A stretch of 64,000 nucleotides of DNA, from NCBI GenBank assembly GCA_021234155.1, contig JAJEKV010000129.1, forward strand, positions 499,806 to 563,805, in the 5' to 3' direction. Numbering within the stretch: the first letter of the stretch is position 1; every line of letters starts with the position of its first letter. Under the pieces are notes generated by a model. That model worked only from the letters and a program-made list of their open reading frames with translations. It searched no databases and had not been told where the DNA came from. This DNA comes from Isoetes taiwanensis. Its lineage: Eukaryota > Streptophyta > Lycopodiopsida > Isoetales > Isoetaceae. Position numbers and translations under genes: made by a program. Positions 52,031 through 63,545 of this stretch are shown one piece after another.

Positions 52031-53150
52031 GACTAGATTCCCAAACATTCATTAAGATTCTCTAAAAATTCCCCTACATTCCAAAAGAATAAACCAGGAT
52101 TCCTTTAAATTCACCAAGATTCTATGAAGATTCTCTTAGATTCTTCTAGATTCTAATAAGATTCTCCTAGATTCTTAAGATTCTAAGGAGATTCCCCTAG
52201 ATTTTATTAGGATTCTGTTAGATTTTCTAGGATTCTATTTAAATTTGCATAGATTGTTAAAGATTTTATGACAATTCCCTTAGATTCTCCTGGAATTCCA
52301 AAGATTTTCTTGAGATTCTCTTAAGATCCACCTAGAATCCCAGAGATTATCCCATGATTCCTCTAGGTTCCCCAAGATTCTATGTAGATTCTCCTAGATT
52401 CTCCAAGATTCTATGAAGTTTCTCTAAGATTCCATCAAGATTCTCCTAGATTCTCAAAGACTTTAGGAAGATTTTCCACTAGATTTTTATAGGTTCTCTT
52501 GAGATTCGCTTAGGTTCTCCTAGATTCCCAAAGATTCTCTTAGATTCCTTAAGATTCTATAAAGATTCCTCAAGATTCTTAAGATTCTATAGAGATTCCC
52601 CTAGATTTTATTAAGATTCCCCTAGATTTTCCATCTAGATTCCCATAAATTCTTAAAGATTTAAAGAAGATTCCTTTAGATTCTCCTAGATTCCCAAAGA
52701 TTCTTTTGAGATTCCTAAATATTCTCTAAAGATTCCCCTAGATTCTAAAAGAATACCCCAAGATTCCTCTAGATTCTCTAAGATACTTGAAGATTCTCCT
52801 AGATTCTTCTAGATCTCCAAGATTCCATCAAGATTACTCTAAATTCTTAAAGATTTTAGGAAGATTCCCCTAGATTTCCAAAGAATCCCTTGAGATTCCT
52901 ATAGATTCTCTTGAGATTCCACTAGTTCTCATAGATTCTATGAAGATTCCCCTAGAATCCCCACACCAAGATTCCTTTAGGTTCTCAAAGATTTTATCAA
53001 GATTCCCTTACATTCTCAAAGATTCTCTCTTGAGATTCTCATAGATTCTCTAAGATTCCCATGATATTCCTCTGGCTTTTCTAAGACTCCTAGAAAGATT
53101 CTCTTAGATTCCCTCAACTTACCATAGATTCTTTAAACTCGAAGATTTCA
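52030..53150. repeat. AGATTC array 2, ~10-11 bp phasing
   Basis: About 1.1 kb of the same AGATTC-(N4-5) pattern as 48880-49735, in the same orientation. It is the longest such block in the window. Confidence 0.9.
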
Positions 53151-53159
53151 AGAAGTTTC

Positions 53160-54170
53160 TTAGCATTCGATCACGTTGGCTCTAGCTGCGACAAAATAGT
53201 GTCAAAGCACTACTCATTGAAAAGTTCTTGACGAGAGGAATCCAATGGCATAGGTCCCACCTTGATCTGACAGCCCACTGCAAGATAAAGTCATTTGAAG
53301 ATGAGACAAACAAAGGAAGCTTCCTAGAAACCTTCATAATAAATGCAATGCCACTTCATCCCTCCATATTAATTGTGCAGTTTCTTTGCACCTTCTGTGA
53401 GCTTAAATCAATGGCTAAGATTTAACTACCCCCTATCTGATAGTCTAGGGATGTGGTGCATGCCCCCACGCATTCCCATGCATGCCCCCATAAAATCTGA
53501 TGGCCATAATTGTGCCACCTCAAAATTCGGAGGGCTAGGATTGATGTCTCTATACCAAAAAATGATGCCCCCCATCCGATATCCTAATATATATGTAATT
53601 ACTAGTGGTGGCTTCCGTAATATTCTTTTGTATATCAGCCGCCACATCTCAGCCATTCGTTTGCTCCCTCGCAGTCTCGGCCAGTTCTAGAAGCTTCTTG
53701 GCGGCCCATCTGGTGGCTTCCAGAATATCGTGGAATGTTCTAAAAACTCTAGAACATGCTAGAAAATTGTAGAACATTCTTGAATGTCTTGAGTGCTCTC
53801 ATATATATATGATATCAAACGATGGAATTGTTTTGGAATTCTCTATGCTTCTTTAGCGCGCCCATTCCGACTATGCATGCCATGGCTATGTTATACGGGT
53901 CCAGTTATGACGCTGACCCTCTCTCATGTGCATCTAGCTTCCCTTATATACTCTGTCGGATGTTCTTCAGGCTTGGAGCCATGGGGCCTTGAAATCCATG
54001 TTTTTCCTTTGGCAGTCAATGGGACATCTTTTTGCGATCCATAGCTTCCTTTACATACTCCGTCGCATCTTATATACTCTGTTGCATATTCTTCCTGCTT
54101 GTCGACGCTATGGATGGAGTTTTAGAATCCGAGATCTTTCTCCTTGTAACCCAACTGCAATTTGCAGACG
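53160..54170. other. mixed intergenic sequence with TTCTAGAA words
   Basis: 53228-53425 and 53793-54044 are open but unrecognised. 53688-53790 is rich in TTCTAGAAG/TCTAGAACATG words like the arrays at 58.4 and 59.8 kb. Confidence 0.35.
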
Positions 54171-56570
54171 TGTCACAGCTTCACAAATTCTTCCGGCAAC
54201 AGGCACACATGTTTTCTGGCTCCTACTTAATTTGATTCTTAATATCTGAGTAAAAGGGTATATTGTGTCTACAGTTAGGCTTTCTTTCCACGATTGCTTT
54301 GTAGATATAATGCCCTGGTCTGTCTCAGAATATGCTGGAAGAAAAATTTCCGTTGGGTTGTGTCTTGTGTCATATATATATGAATGCTATATATATATAT
54401 ATATAATATATGACACAAGATACAACCCGACCCAACATGTCATGACACAAGACACATACACCATATTCGAGACACATTACACATCACTCAACAAACCTAT
54501 AATACATGATATCACATAACGACACAAGAGAGTTATGACACATTATTGGAGACAAATAGGGGACTGGTCCACGTTGAATGGGTTATAGAAATATGGCAAA
54601 TATTATATAAATATTATCTCTATGCGAATTACCCAATAGTATAAAATAAAGCGGCATAGGATAATATGGGAATTATTGTTAAATTATTGATCATAAAGGG
54701 CTAAATATTATAAGGGGCCTCTAATCATATAGAAGGGATGGAGTCATGACTATTTAATAAAAGGACCTATCTATATATATTGGATGGGAAACCCTTTAAC
54801 TTAGACAAGAATCTTCCACGAACATTTTTCTTCATCAACTTGCTTACTAATTTGAATCATATATTTTTATATACCACTAAAAGATAGTCTTTTGTATGCG
54901 CTCCTATGATGGTTAAGAAAGTGATATTACATGGGTTGCAGACTATACATTGTGTGGCCACTATAGTTGCACTGGATTTAACAAGAAAGCATCACATAGT
55001 GTATCTTTGCTATCTTGCTTATCAATTCAATGTTCTGAATTGAAGAATCGAGCAAAAGGAGTAAATGTCAGTTGCACACATGATGGTTTTTGTAAGGCCG
55101 GGATAGCTTATGCAGATTATGCGAAGTGGATATGGAAATGATATATGATAGTTTGACATTTGGTGAAGGATCATCAAAGTTTATTTTTGGCATTGGAGTC
55201 TGCCAGTGAGGAGACAGTATAGATGGGAATTTAGCAATGGGACGAGGTGAATTTCCAATTCCAGAACAAGCTTATAATACTAGTTTATTTAGTGGAAAGT
55301 TCTCCTATTGCCTTCCTCCACAGGATTCCAAGTCAAATTCGACACTTATGTTTGATGATCTGAGTTATCCCAAGGATTACAAAACAATGTCATTGATTCG
55401 AAATCCTTCTACTTCTCTTTCTTGGATTTACTATATACCTGTTACGGGAATCAGCATTGATGGTCATCTCCTGCCAATTTCTCGTAATGATCTTTTTCCC
55501 AAAGATGATGGAAGTGGTGGCTTTACAACAGACACTGGTACTCCATTTACCCATTTGATACCATTAGTTTTTAGAAACCTCACCCGCACCTTTGAAAAGT
55601 TAATGTCTCCTCCTATTCCTAGAGCACGATATGGTTGGCCTTCTCATTACTGCTATATCTATAAACAGAATTTTCATTTTCCTAAGATTGCTTTTCATTT
55701 TGAAAATAACATCATTTGGACACTTCCAGATCTCAATACAGTGATATTTGACCCACCGTATTTTTGCCTAGCTTTTGCAAGCGGTAGGATGAACATGTTA
55801 GGCAGTTATCAGCAGCAGGGATTCAGATTTGGTTTTGATATTACTCATCTTACTATGGGAATTAAGTTAATTTCAGAGTGTGATTTTTACTAAAATTATG
55901 TAATTTCTATTTAGATTATGGTTCATATGCTAACATTAGTATGAGCTTATGAGCCAGTGGACATTTGGTTTTGATATTACTCATCTTACTATGGGAATTG
56001 TTGATTCCAGTGTGATTTTTACTAAAATTATGTAATTTCTATTTAGATTATGGTTCATATGCTAACATTAGTATGAGCCAACATTTTAAAGTTTTATCAA
56101 CTTGCTATCTATATTGTACATTCTTTATTTAATCAATTTAATAGATTTGTGCATTGTTGGAAGGTTTGAGTGTACTTTTATGCTATATCAGCTCACTATG
56201 GGTGATGATTTTAAGGACTCACTATGGGTGATGATTTTAGGAGCAACATAATTTTGTATGATACAAATTGTGATAATTTTAGGAGCAACCATATGAGAAA
56301 TTGCAAAGTTTCTTACAACAAAATGTTCTTAGAATGCGGCAAAATATATCCACTTAATATTTTTATAGTTATTGCGGGCGATAAAATGTATCGTAATTTT
56401 AAAAATAATGAGAATAACAATTTATGATAATTGTTTTTGTAGAAGAATAATATAGGACCATAAATGGCTTGAACAACAACAACTTTTTGAACTAAAAAAA
56501 ATAGAAGAAAATGGCAAAATACAAAGTTGAGATAAGCTACAAAATTTAAATAACCCAACCGAATTTGTAG
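54170..56570 (+). repeat. segmental module A, copy 1
   Basis: Contains (TA)n at 54387-54404, the aspartic-protease pseudogene and its 3' flank. Its 3' part recurs at 60.70-62.46 and 63.55-64.0 kb. The left-edge sequence (CACA-CTTC...CAACA-GCACACATGTTTT) recurs at 56570-56670 and again near 63950, so the module borders are repeated in tandem order. Within 54-56.6 kb the segment 55880-55960 is itself duplicated at 55960-56080 (TTTGATATTACTCATCTTAC). Confidence 0.8.
54950..55893 (+). pseudogene. nepenthesin-like aspartic protease (A1 family), N-terminally truncated and frameshifted
   Basis: The main frame 55237-55893 (218 codons) has FSGKFSYCLPPQDSKSNSTL (TAXi_N end), WIYYIPVTGISIDGHLLPI, GFTTDTGTPFTHLIPLVF with the second catalytic D-T-G-T, a Cys-containing loop, and the C-terminal GSYQQQGFRFGFDI. 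Upstream, frame 54950-55141 gives VSLLSCLSIQCSEL and CTHDGFCKAGIAYADYAKW, the Cys-rich insert typical of plant A1 proteases. The two parts are separated by a broken stretch 55141-55236 (SLTFGEGSSKF is visible there). The first catalytic DTGS and any signal peptide are not present. In plants these proteases are secreted or vacuolar. This copy cannot be active. Confidence 0.85.
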
Positions 56571-56816
56571 ATTATGTCACATTGCATTTACGATTCTTCC
56601 CGCAACAAAAGCCACATGTTTTACGGGCTCCTAAGGGGTCCATTAATATCACCAAAAGGGTATATTGTGTCTATTGAAAAGTGTCTTTACTATGACATTA
56701 TTAGTGACATTTTATTTAGAAGTGATGCTCTCGGTGCCACAATTTGTGTCACCTATAAATTTCACTCTTTATGTCACCAACAATATATATATATATGGTT
56801 ATATATATATATAGAT

Positions 56817-56827
56817 GTTGCTATTAG

Positions 56828-56864
<37 letters not shown>

Positions 56865-57120
56865 GCATCAATGTTATGTCAAGGCCCACTAGTAGCCGCT
56901 ATAGGTGGTGTTATTACCATCATATATAGTGTCAAGATGGTTGCCACACGATAACAACATCCTCTCGTGTCATTGTCCATCGATGGCTTATAAGTGTTGT
57001 TATTAGCATCAAATATAGTGTCAGTAGTTGCTACAAATATAACATCAGTGTTAGTGCTAGGACCCACTGGTGACATTATAGGTGGTGTTATTGGAATCAA
57101 ATATAATAGCACCTCACGTT
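56817..57120 (+). repeat. ~170-bp tandem duplication with (TA)n
   Basis: ATCAATGTTATGTCAAGGCC...ATAGGTGGTGTTATTACCAT and ATCAGTGTTAGTGCTAGGAC...ATAGGTGGTGTTATTGGAAT are two copies, with related TTATTAGCATCA-ATATAGTG words before them. (TA)n lies at 56781-56812 and 56832-56862. The minus-strand 132-aa frame here (56879-57277) is a by-product of the repeats. Confidence 0.75.
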
Positions 57121-57144
57121 TTGTCAATGTTTGGGTGGTCATTA

Positions 57145-57300
57145 GCATATGGCCCTCCAGGATCCGCCAAGACAAGTTGCTTCGGGATTTTTTTGGGGTC
57201 CCCTCCTCGGGACTCTCCCCTCGTGATGGGGTGGCAAACCCCCGGCCTTGTTTGGCTTGGGGAAGGGTACCAGTCAAGGAAGGCCTGTTCTACACAATTG
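57145..57300. other. GC-rich island, possible SINE or filler
   Basis: A ~150-bp island (GGGGTCCCCTCCTCGGGACT, GGTGGCAAACCCCCGGCC) in AT-rich DNA. It could be a short insertion. No promoter boxes are identified. Confidence 0.25.
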
Positions 57301-57309
57301 TCAAGGAAA

Positions 57310-57870
57310 TATAGCCTATATTATACATGCATAACCAAATCCTGGATAGTCATGAATGGTGAAACAACATATAGCATGAAGGGTAAAAGCCTGAGGCGAC
57401 CTGGTTATATCATGCATTTGAATCCCTTTCCATAGTATTTGCAACTCTTCAATGAGTGGCTATAGATATACATCCATATTTTTTACTTGATACTTGCCTA
57501 ATTTGAAAAGAGTTAGAAGATATGTGTTGCCACTACATATATATTGTACTTAAATGAGATTGATATATACCGAACACTAAGAGTCAGGAAACAGAGGTGA
57601 GAAAGTTTTGTTGCCATTTTGGAGGGATGTTATAATTCACAACCACAACAAAGCCACACACTATGACTTGAGGACATATGACCAAATGGGCAAACTCCAT
57701 CTAAGCCAATGGCAAGACTAGAAAGTTTCTTGGTTCAGAATCTGAAATTTTTGAACATGGGCCACTTGTCCTCTAAGATATGTTTCATTGCTTCACCATC
57801 AACTCAATGGTATATAAAAATCTTAAAACTCCATCTGCCGGGATGCTTTGAATGGAACTCCATAATGTTT
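57310..57870. other. no gene recognised
   Basis: AT-rich sequence between the module A remnant and (TA)n at 57878-57902. The short plus frames are unconvincing. Confidence 0.35.
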
Positions 57871-58014
57871 GCACTATATGATATATATATATATATATAT
57901 ATACCTCTTTAATATCAATGGCAAGAAATTTAAAGATCTTGTGATTGGAATGTTAGGAAGTTTTATCTTAACATCCTATCTAGGCTCAATTATACTTTGG
58001 GCAAGTCTTCCAAG

Positions 58015-59302
58015 TAAAAAGAATGTCTTGAGAATTGGAGAAACCTTATAGATTCTCTAAGTTTTTGCCTAATGGAGGTTTCGTGGAGATTTTAAATTTT
58101 ATAAGACCATTTCTAGATTCCATAGGATTCGTGAGATGCTCCAAGATTCTATGACTATCCCCTTTTAGATCCTTTTTAGATTTTATGAGATTGCCTTAGG
58201 TTCCCTTTACATTATATGAGATTCAAAGAGATTCTATAAAGATTCCCTTAGATATCGTGAAGATTTCATCAACATTTTCCTAGATTGCCTTAGATTTTAT
58301 GAAGATTCATTTAAATACCCTAGATTTTAAGAGATTCCCCCTAGGCTTGTAAATATTTTCCTAGATTCTCTCACATTTTATGAGATTTTCTTAGATTCCC
58401 TAGATTCTCCTAGATTCTTTTATATTCTAGAACTTTTTAGAACATTCTAAGGCTTTCTCGAACATTCTAAGACTTTCTTGAACATTCGAGACTTTCAAAA
58501 TATCCTAGAACTAGATTCTCTTACCTTCTTTATGGATTCCTACATTTCTAACATTCTAGAACTTATTAGAACAATTTGAAAAAGGGAAGGAAGAATTTTC
58601 ATAGATTGGGAAGCATTATGTTCTAGAATTTTCTAGAATATTTTGAACTTTCTAGAAGATTCTAGAATTTTCTAGAGCCTACCGTAACATTCTAGAACTC
58701 TTTTGAACTAGGTAGAATTTTATACTCCACTTTATCTTAACTAGATTGTTACCCTTAAGTATATTTGAAACATAAATTATTCATAGAATTAATGCTTGGT
58801 CTAGTGGTTAGAATGGGGGTCAATGACCGTGGTTCAAATCCCCCACACAACATAAAAATTTTAAAAGCCTTTCCTTAAAGGATGAGCATTCAACTAGGGC
58901 AAAATTTTAGGATCTTGACAGAAAAATAAAAGGGTAAAGATCGTTAGCATGTGGCTAAAAAATCTAAAGCAACATGAGCCAAGGATCCTAGATCGACGAT
59001 CAAGATCAAGAAACTAAATTTCTCGACCATAGGATCGATTACATATAATTCCCAAAGCCATGTGCACCGTGAGGATGTGTCCCAAAGCAATGTGATTTAG
59101 GATTCTGACCGACGCATCGATCAAATCAACTCGACCGTAGGATCGCCACATATATAGTCTATACAGTTCTTCCTGAGAAAATACATGGCGGGGCCGTGAG
59201 GATACGCCCAAAGCCTTCGGAATCAGAGGATCCTGATCAACCGCCGGATTTAGGAGGACAAACATAAGAACATATATATATAGATATATATATATATATA
59301 TA
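58015..59302 (+). repeat. segmental module S, copy 1
   Basis: Starts AAAAAGAATGTCTTGAGAAT and ends GAGGACAAACATAAGAACAT(AT)n. It contains, in order, an AGATTC array (58048-58440), a TTCTAGAA(C) array (58430-58740), a tRNA-like SINE head (58797-58841) and a GATC/CGATC-rich stretch. Copy 2 is 59394-60690. The two are adjacent and in the same orientation. Confidence 0.9.
58797..58860 (+). mobile_element. tRNA-derived SINE-like head, copy 1
   Basis: A box TGGTCTAGTGGTTAG (58797-58811) and B box GGTTCAAATCC (58831-58841) match RNA polymerase III internal promoters of tRNA-Glu type. They are about ten nucleotides closer than in a tRNA, and no cloverleaf with acceptor stem can be drawn. It is followed by CCCCCACACAACATAAAAAT. 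It is a tRNA-derived element head, not a tRNA gene. Confidence 0.6.
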
Positions 59303-59393
59303 TTAGTTAAGAAATTTAATCCAATGCCCCTACGATGCATGTTCGAAGTTTTAGCATGTTCCTATGTTGCAAGTTCTTGTCGTGCCCTACATT

Positions 59394-60690
59394 CTAAAAA
59401 GAATGTCTTGAGAATACTCTAAATTCATAGATTCTCTAAGATTCTACCAAGGTTTTCTTGGAGGTTTCGTGGAGATTCCTCTAAATTTTATAAGATTCCC
59501 TCTAGATTCCATTAGATTTTAGAAGATTCTCCAAGATTCTATGACGATCCCTTTAGATTCCCTTAGATCCCTTTTAGATTTTATGAGATTGCCTTAGGTT
59601 CCTTACATTATATGAGATTCAAAGAGATTCTATAAAGATTCCTTAGATACTCTAAGATTTCATCAACATTTTCCTAGATTGCCTTAGATTTTATGAAGAT
59701 TCCTTTAGATCCCCTAGATTTTAAGGGATTCCTTAGGCTTGTAAATATTTTCCTAGATTCTCTCACATTTTATGAGATTTTCTTAGATTCTATTAGATTC
59801 TCCTAGATTCCTTTTTATATTCTAGAACTTTTTAGAACATTCTAAGGCTTTCTCTCGAACATTCTAAGACTTTTCGAACATTCTCGAGACTTTCAAAATA
59901 TCCTAGAACTTTTCTGGAAGTATTTCCCTAGATTCTCTTTACCTTCCCATGGATTCCTACATTGGTCTAACATTCTAGAACCTATTAGAACAATTTGAAA
60001 CTTTCTCGAAGGATTTTCATAGATCCCCCATGCATTATGTTCTAGAATTTTCTAGAATATTTTGGAACTTTCTAGAAGATTCTAGAACTTTCTAGAGCCT
60101 TCCGTAACATTCTAGAACCTTTGAACTAGTTAGAATGCGTTATACTCCATTTTATCTTAACTAGATTGTTACCCTTTAAGTATACTAAACATAAATTATT
60201 CATAGAATTAATGCTCTTGGTCTAGTGGTTAATGAATGGGGACAATGACCGTGGTTCAAAACCCCACACAACATATAAAAATTTTAAAAGCCTTTCCTTA
60301 AAGGATGAGCATTCAACGTGGGCCGCTCTGGACCATCCGATCAGGCCGAGATCGTGTCGTGGCAAAAATCTAAAGCAACATGAGCCGTGAGGATCCTAGA
60401 TCGACGATCAAGATTAAGAACAACCTCGACCATAGGATCGATTACAGTTATAATTCCCCAAAGCCATGTGCAACTCGTGAGGGATGTGTCCCAAAACAAT
60501 GAGTCGATCTCTTTAATCGACGATCGTGATCAAATCAACCCCTGACCGTAGGATCGCCATATTATATAGTTAAGGGCACAAACTCCCAGCTCATCCGGGC
60601 CGTAGGATACGTCCCAAAGCCAATGGAGCCGTAGGATCTTGATCAACTACTTCTGACGAGGACAAACATAAGAATATATATATATCGATA
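59394..60690 (+). repeat. segmental module S, copy 2
   Basis: Colinear with 58015-59302, with many small indels. The AGATTC array is at 59415-59830, the TTCTAGAA array at 59815-60150, the SINE-like head at 60218-60262. It ends GAGGACAAACATAAGAATAT(AT)n and runs directly into module A copy 2. Confidence 0.9.
60218..60290 (+). mobile_element. tRNA-derived SINE-like head, copy 2
   Basis: TGGTCTAGTGGTTAA (60218-60232) and GGTTCAAAACC (60252-60262). Same arrangement as 58797-58841, slightly more diverged. It was duplicated with the module rather than inserted independently. Confidence 0.55.
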
Positions 60691-60699
60691 TATATAATA

Positions 60700-62460
60700 T
60701 ATATATGACATAAGATAGTTAACCCTACCCAATATAACAAGTGACACAAGACACATACACCATATTCTTTACACATGACACATCACTCAACAAACCTATA
60801 ATACATGATATCACATAACGACACAAGAGAGTTATGACACATTATTGGAGACAAACTACAATATATGTGGAGCAAGTATTGGTGGACCGTCCATTTTTGA
60901 ATGGGTTATAAAAAATATGGCAATATTATATAAATATTATCTCTATGGACTACGTAATAGTATAAAAATAAAACTAAAGATAGGATAATAAAGTGGGAAT
61001 TATTGTTAAATTATTGATCACAAAGGGCTAAATATTATAAGGGCCTCTAATCATATAGAAGGGATGGAGTCAAAGGACTATTTAATAAAAGGACCTATCT
61101 ATATATATTGATGGGAAACCTCACCTTATAAGAATCTTCCACTTAACATTTTTCTTTCATCAACTTGTTTACTAATTTGAATCATATATTTTTATATACC
61201 ACTAAAAGATAGCCTTTTTGTACAAGCGCTCCCTATTATGGTTAAAAATAATTAAAATGATCATAGAATGACTTTATAAACAATATCTAAAGATCTACTA
61301 AAGATTCATAGAATATTGGGCCACGAACCTTCCCTTATGAGTTATTACGTTAAAGTTGGAGTAGGATCCTCGTGACTCATCAAATGCTCCTCGCTAGATA
61401 AAATGGAAGTGATATTAAGGCTGGGTTGCGTATCATACATCGCGGTGGCCACTATAGTTGCACCGATTTAATGTAAGAAAGCATCACATAGTGTATCTTT
61501 GTTATCTTGCTTATCAATCCAATGTTCAATTGGAAGAACAGAGTAAAGGAGTAAATGTCATTGTATTGATGGTTTTGTAAGGCCTGGATAGCTTGCGCAT
61601 TATAGCGGCGACAAGTGGAAATGATATATGATAGTTTTGACATTTGCGAAGGATCGCCAAAGTTTAGTTTCTTGCATTGGAGTCCTGCAGAGGAGATAGT
61701 ATAGATGGAATTTAGCAATGGACGAGGTGAATTTTCAATTCCGTAATGCTTATAATACCGGGTTTATTTAGTGGAAAGTTTTCTATTGCCTCCTCCATGA
61801 TTCCAAGTCAAATTCGACACTTATGCGTTTGATGATCCGAAAGTTATCCCAAGCATTACAAAACAACGCTATTGATTCTCTCGAAATCCTTCTACTTCTT
61901 CGATTTTACTAGGCACCGTACAATTTCATAATGATCTTTTCCCAAAGATGATGGAAGTGTGGCTTTATAACCCATAATCGGGTACTCCATTTACCCGCTT
62001 GATACCACCGCTTAGAAACCCACCCACACCTTTGAAAAGTTAATGTCTCCCTCCCATTCCTATAACGATATGGTTGGCCTTCTCATTATCAAGTATATCT
62101 ATAAAACACTTTCGCTTTTCCTAAGATTGCTTTTCATTTTGAAATAACATCGTCTGACACTTCCAAATCTCAATACAAAGTGATATTTGACGCACCAGAT
62201 TTTTGCCTCTTAGCTTTGCGTTGCAGGATGAATATGTTAGGCGCTTATCGTTAAAGTTAGGATTCAGATTTGGTTTTGATATTACTCTATCTTACTATGG
62301 GAATTAAGTTAATTCCTTATGTGATTTTTACTAAAATTATGTAATTTCTATTTAGATTATGGTTTACATGCTAACATTAGTAGTTGTTTCAACATTTTAA
62401 AGCTTATCAACTTGCTATCTATATTGTACATTCTTTATTTAATCAAATTAATAGATTCTC
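60700..62460 (+). repeat. segmental module A, copy 2 (left part)
   Basis: From ACACAAGACACATACACCAT onward it is colinear with 54440-56150, including CATCACTCAACAAACCTATA, the promoter-like region and the protease pseudogene. It differs by many 1-4 base indels. It is broken at about 62460 by a ~1.1-kb insertion and resumes at ~63545. Confidence 0.88.
61400..62333 (+). pseudogene. second aspartic-protease copy, strongly decayed
   Basis: DNA-level homologue of 54910-55893 (GTGAATTTTCAATTCCG, AAGTCAAATTCGACACTTAT, and GGTTTTGATATTACTC at its end), but with so many short indels that no frame longer than ~40 codons survives. The indels often insert CG, CTC or GCG. No active-site D-T-G survives in frame. 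Confidence 0.85.
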
Positions 62461-63545
62461 ATGACGCTGTTGCACGATAAAACTGCGCCCTGTAATTTCC
62501 AGACTGCAAAGAAACCAACAAAGCGCCTCTGCATATGTAGATAGGCTTCTCATCTATCCAAAGAGATTTCTATTAATGAGGGACAAAGGGTAAAGTTTAT
62601 TGGCCAGCTTAACTACCTAATGAAAAATATGGAAAATCCAATTATATCATTTTGGACCCCAAAACAAAAATACAATGCTAATAGACGTAGTGGTCGAGGT
62701 ACCGGCCGAAAGCTTATCAACGGGATTAAAACCCCGCCTCGGGTTTCGGCGCAAAAACCCCAGTGATAAGCCTCTCAAAGGGCCAGACAAAACGTAAGGC
62801 ACAGGAATCGCCTCCCAAACCCCGCACGGGAGAAGCCCAAACCGATGCCGCCCGGCCAACCCTGCACTGCAAGACAACCACACCAACACAACAAACGAGA
62901 AACATACCAGGAACAGCATCACCCAATGGGTGAAAAGTATCACCCAATGGTGGAAAACATGATAAATGTAACTCAGACAATAAACAAAGAAGGGGAGGTG
63001 GGTTCAAAGAGTAGCAGCGAAGGCACTGAGAAGAGGAAAGCCACCGATGAGACGTGTGTGGATGCGTAAACGCCGCCTCCCGAAGGGGCCGAACTCCCAA
63101 CCTGGCAAATCTGGGACGCTACGCTCGGTGATGTACGCATGCATGCATGGGCTGCTCGTCCCATTTCTAGAATGGCGATCCGACAATCTTGATCGATGCG
63201 ATTCTAGAATGGGAATTCGCGAAGAAACCAACAGCGCCTCGACTACCAACTTCCTCAAGCAAACTAGGACTGCTGACTCCAGGTCACAGGATTTGCGCTA
63301 AAAGGCCGCAAGAAGGATAGCAAGAAGATACTAATTAAACCAGCAAAGAAGCCCTCCCGCCTCGAAACAATTCAGTATATAGTTGCATCACGAGAGAAGA
63401 GGAATTATGAGACGGATGTAAACGCTGCCTGAAATAAATAACTCAACCCAAACGGCATGCGCCGCCTGCGATACGTAATGGCATGCATGCTCGTCCCATT
63501 CTAATGGCGATCCGGCCCCTGGACGTGACGCGATTCTATTCTATT
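62460..63545 (+). mobile_element. ~1.1-kb GC-richer insertion in module A copy 2
   Basis: Absent from copy 1, where AATAGATTTGTGCATTGTTGG is continuous. It has no convincing ORF. It contains an internal ~345-bp-spaced duplication: GAGACG...GGATG(C)GTAAACGC-GCCT and TGCTCGTCCCATT...AATGGCGATCC at 63045-63205 and again at 63405-63545. Left-hand words such as AAGAAACCAACA and GCGCCTC recur at 62505 and 63220. Terminal repeats and a target duplication were not established. It ends in TTCTATTCTATTCTATTG. Confidence 0.5.

Noticed and set aside
56574-56954. Plus-strand 126-aa ORF
   Set aside because: Half of it is translated (TA)n (IYIYIYIY) and the rest is module A border sequence.
56879-57277. 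Minus-strand 132-aa ORF
   Set aside because: It spans a tandem duplication and (TA)n, repeats its own peptide (ITPPI), and has no domain.
57145-57300. GC-rich island as an rRNA or organellar DNA insertion
   Set aside because: I do not recognise any rRNA or chloroplast signature in it. Too short to assign.
58797-58841. tRNA-Glu gene
   Set aside because: The A and B boxes are too close, there is no anticodon arm, and no pairing acceptor stem.
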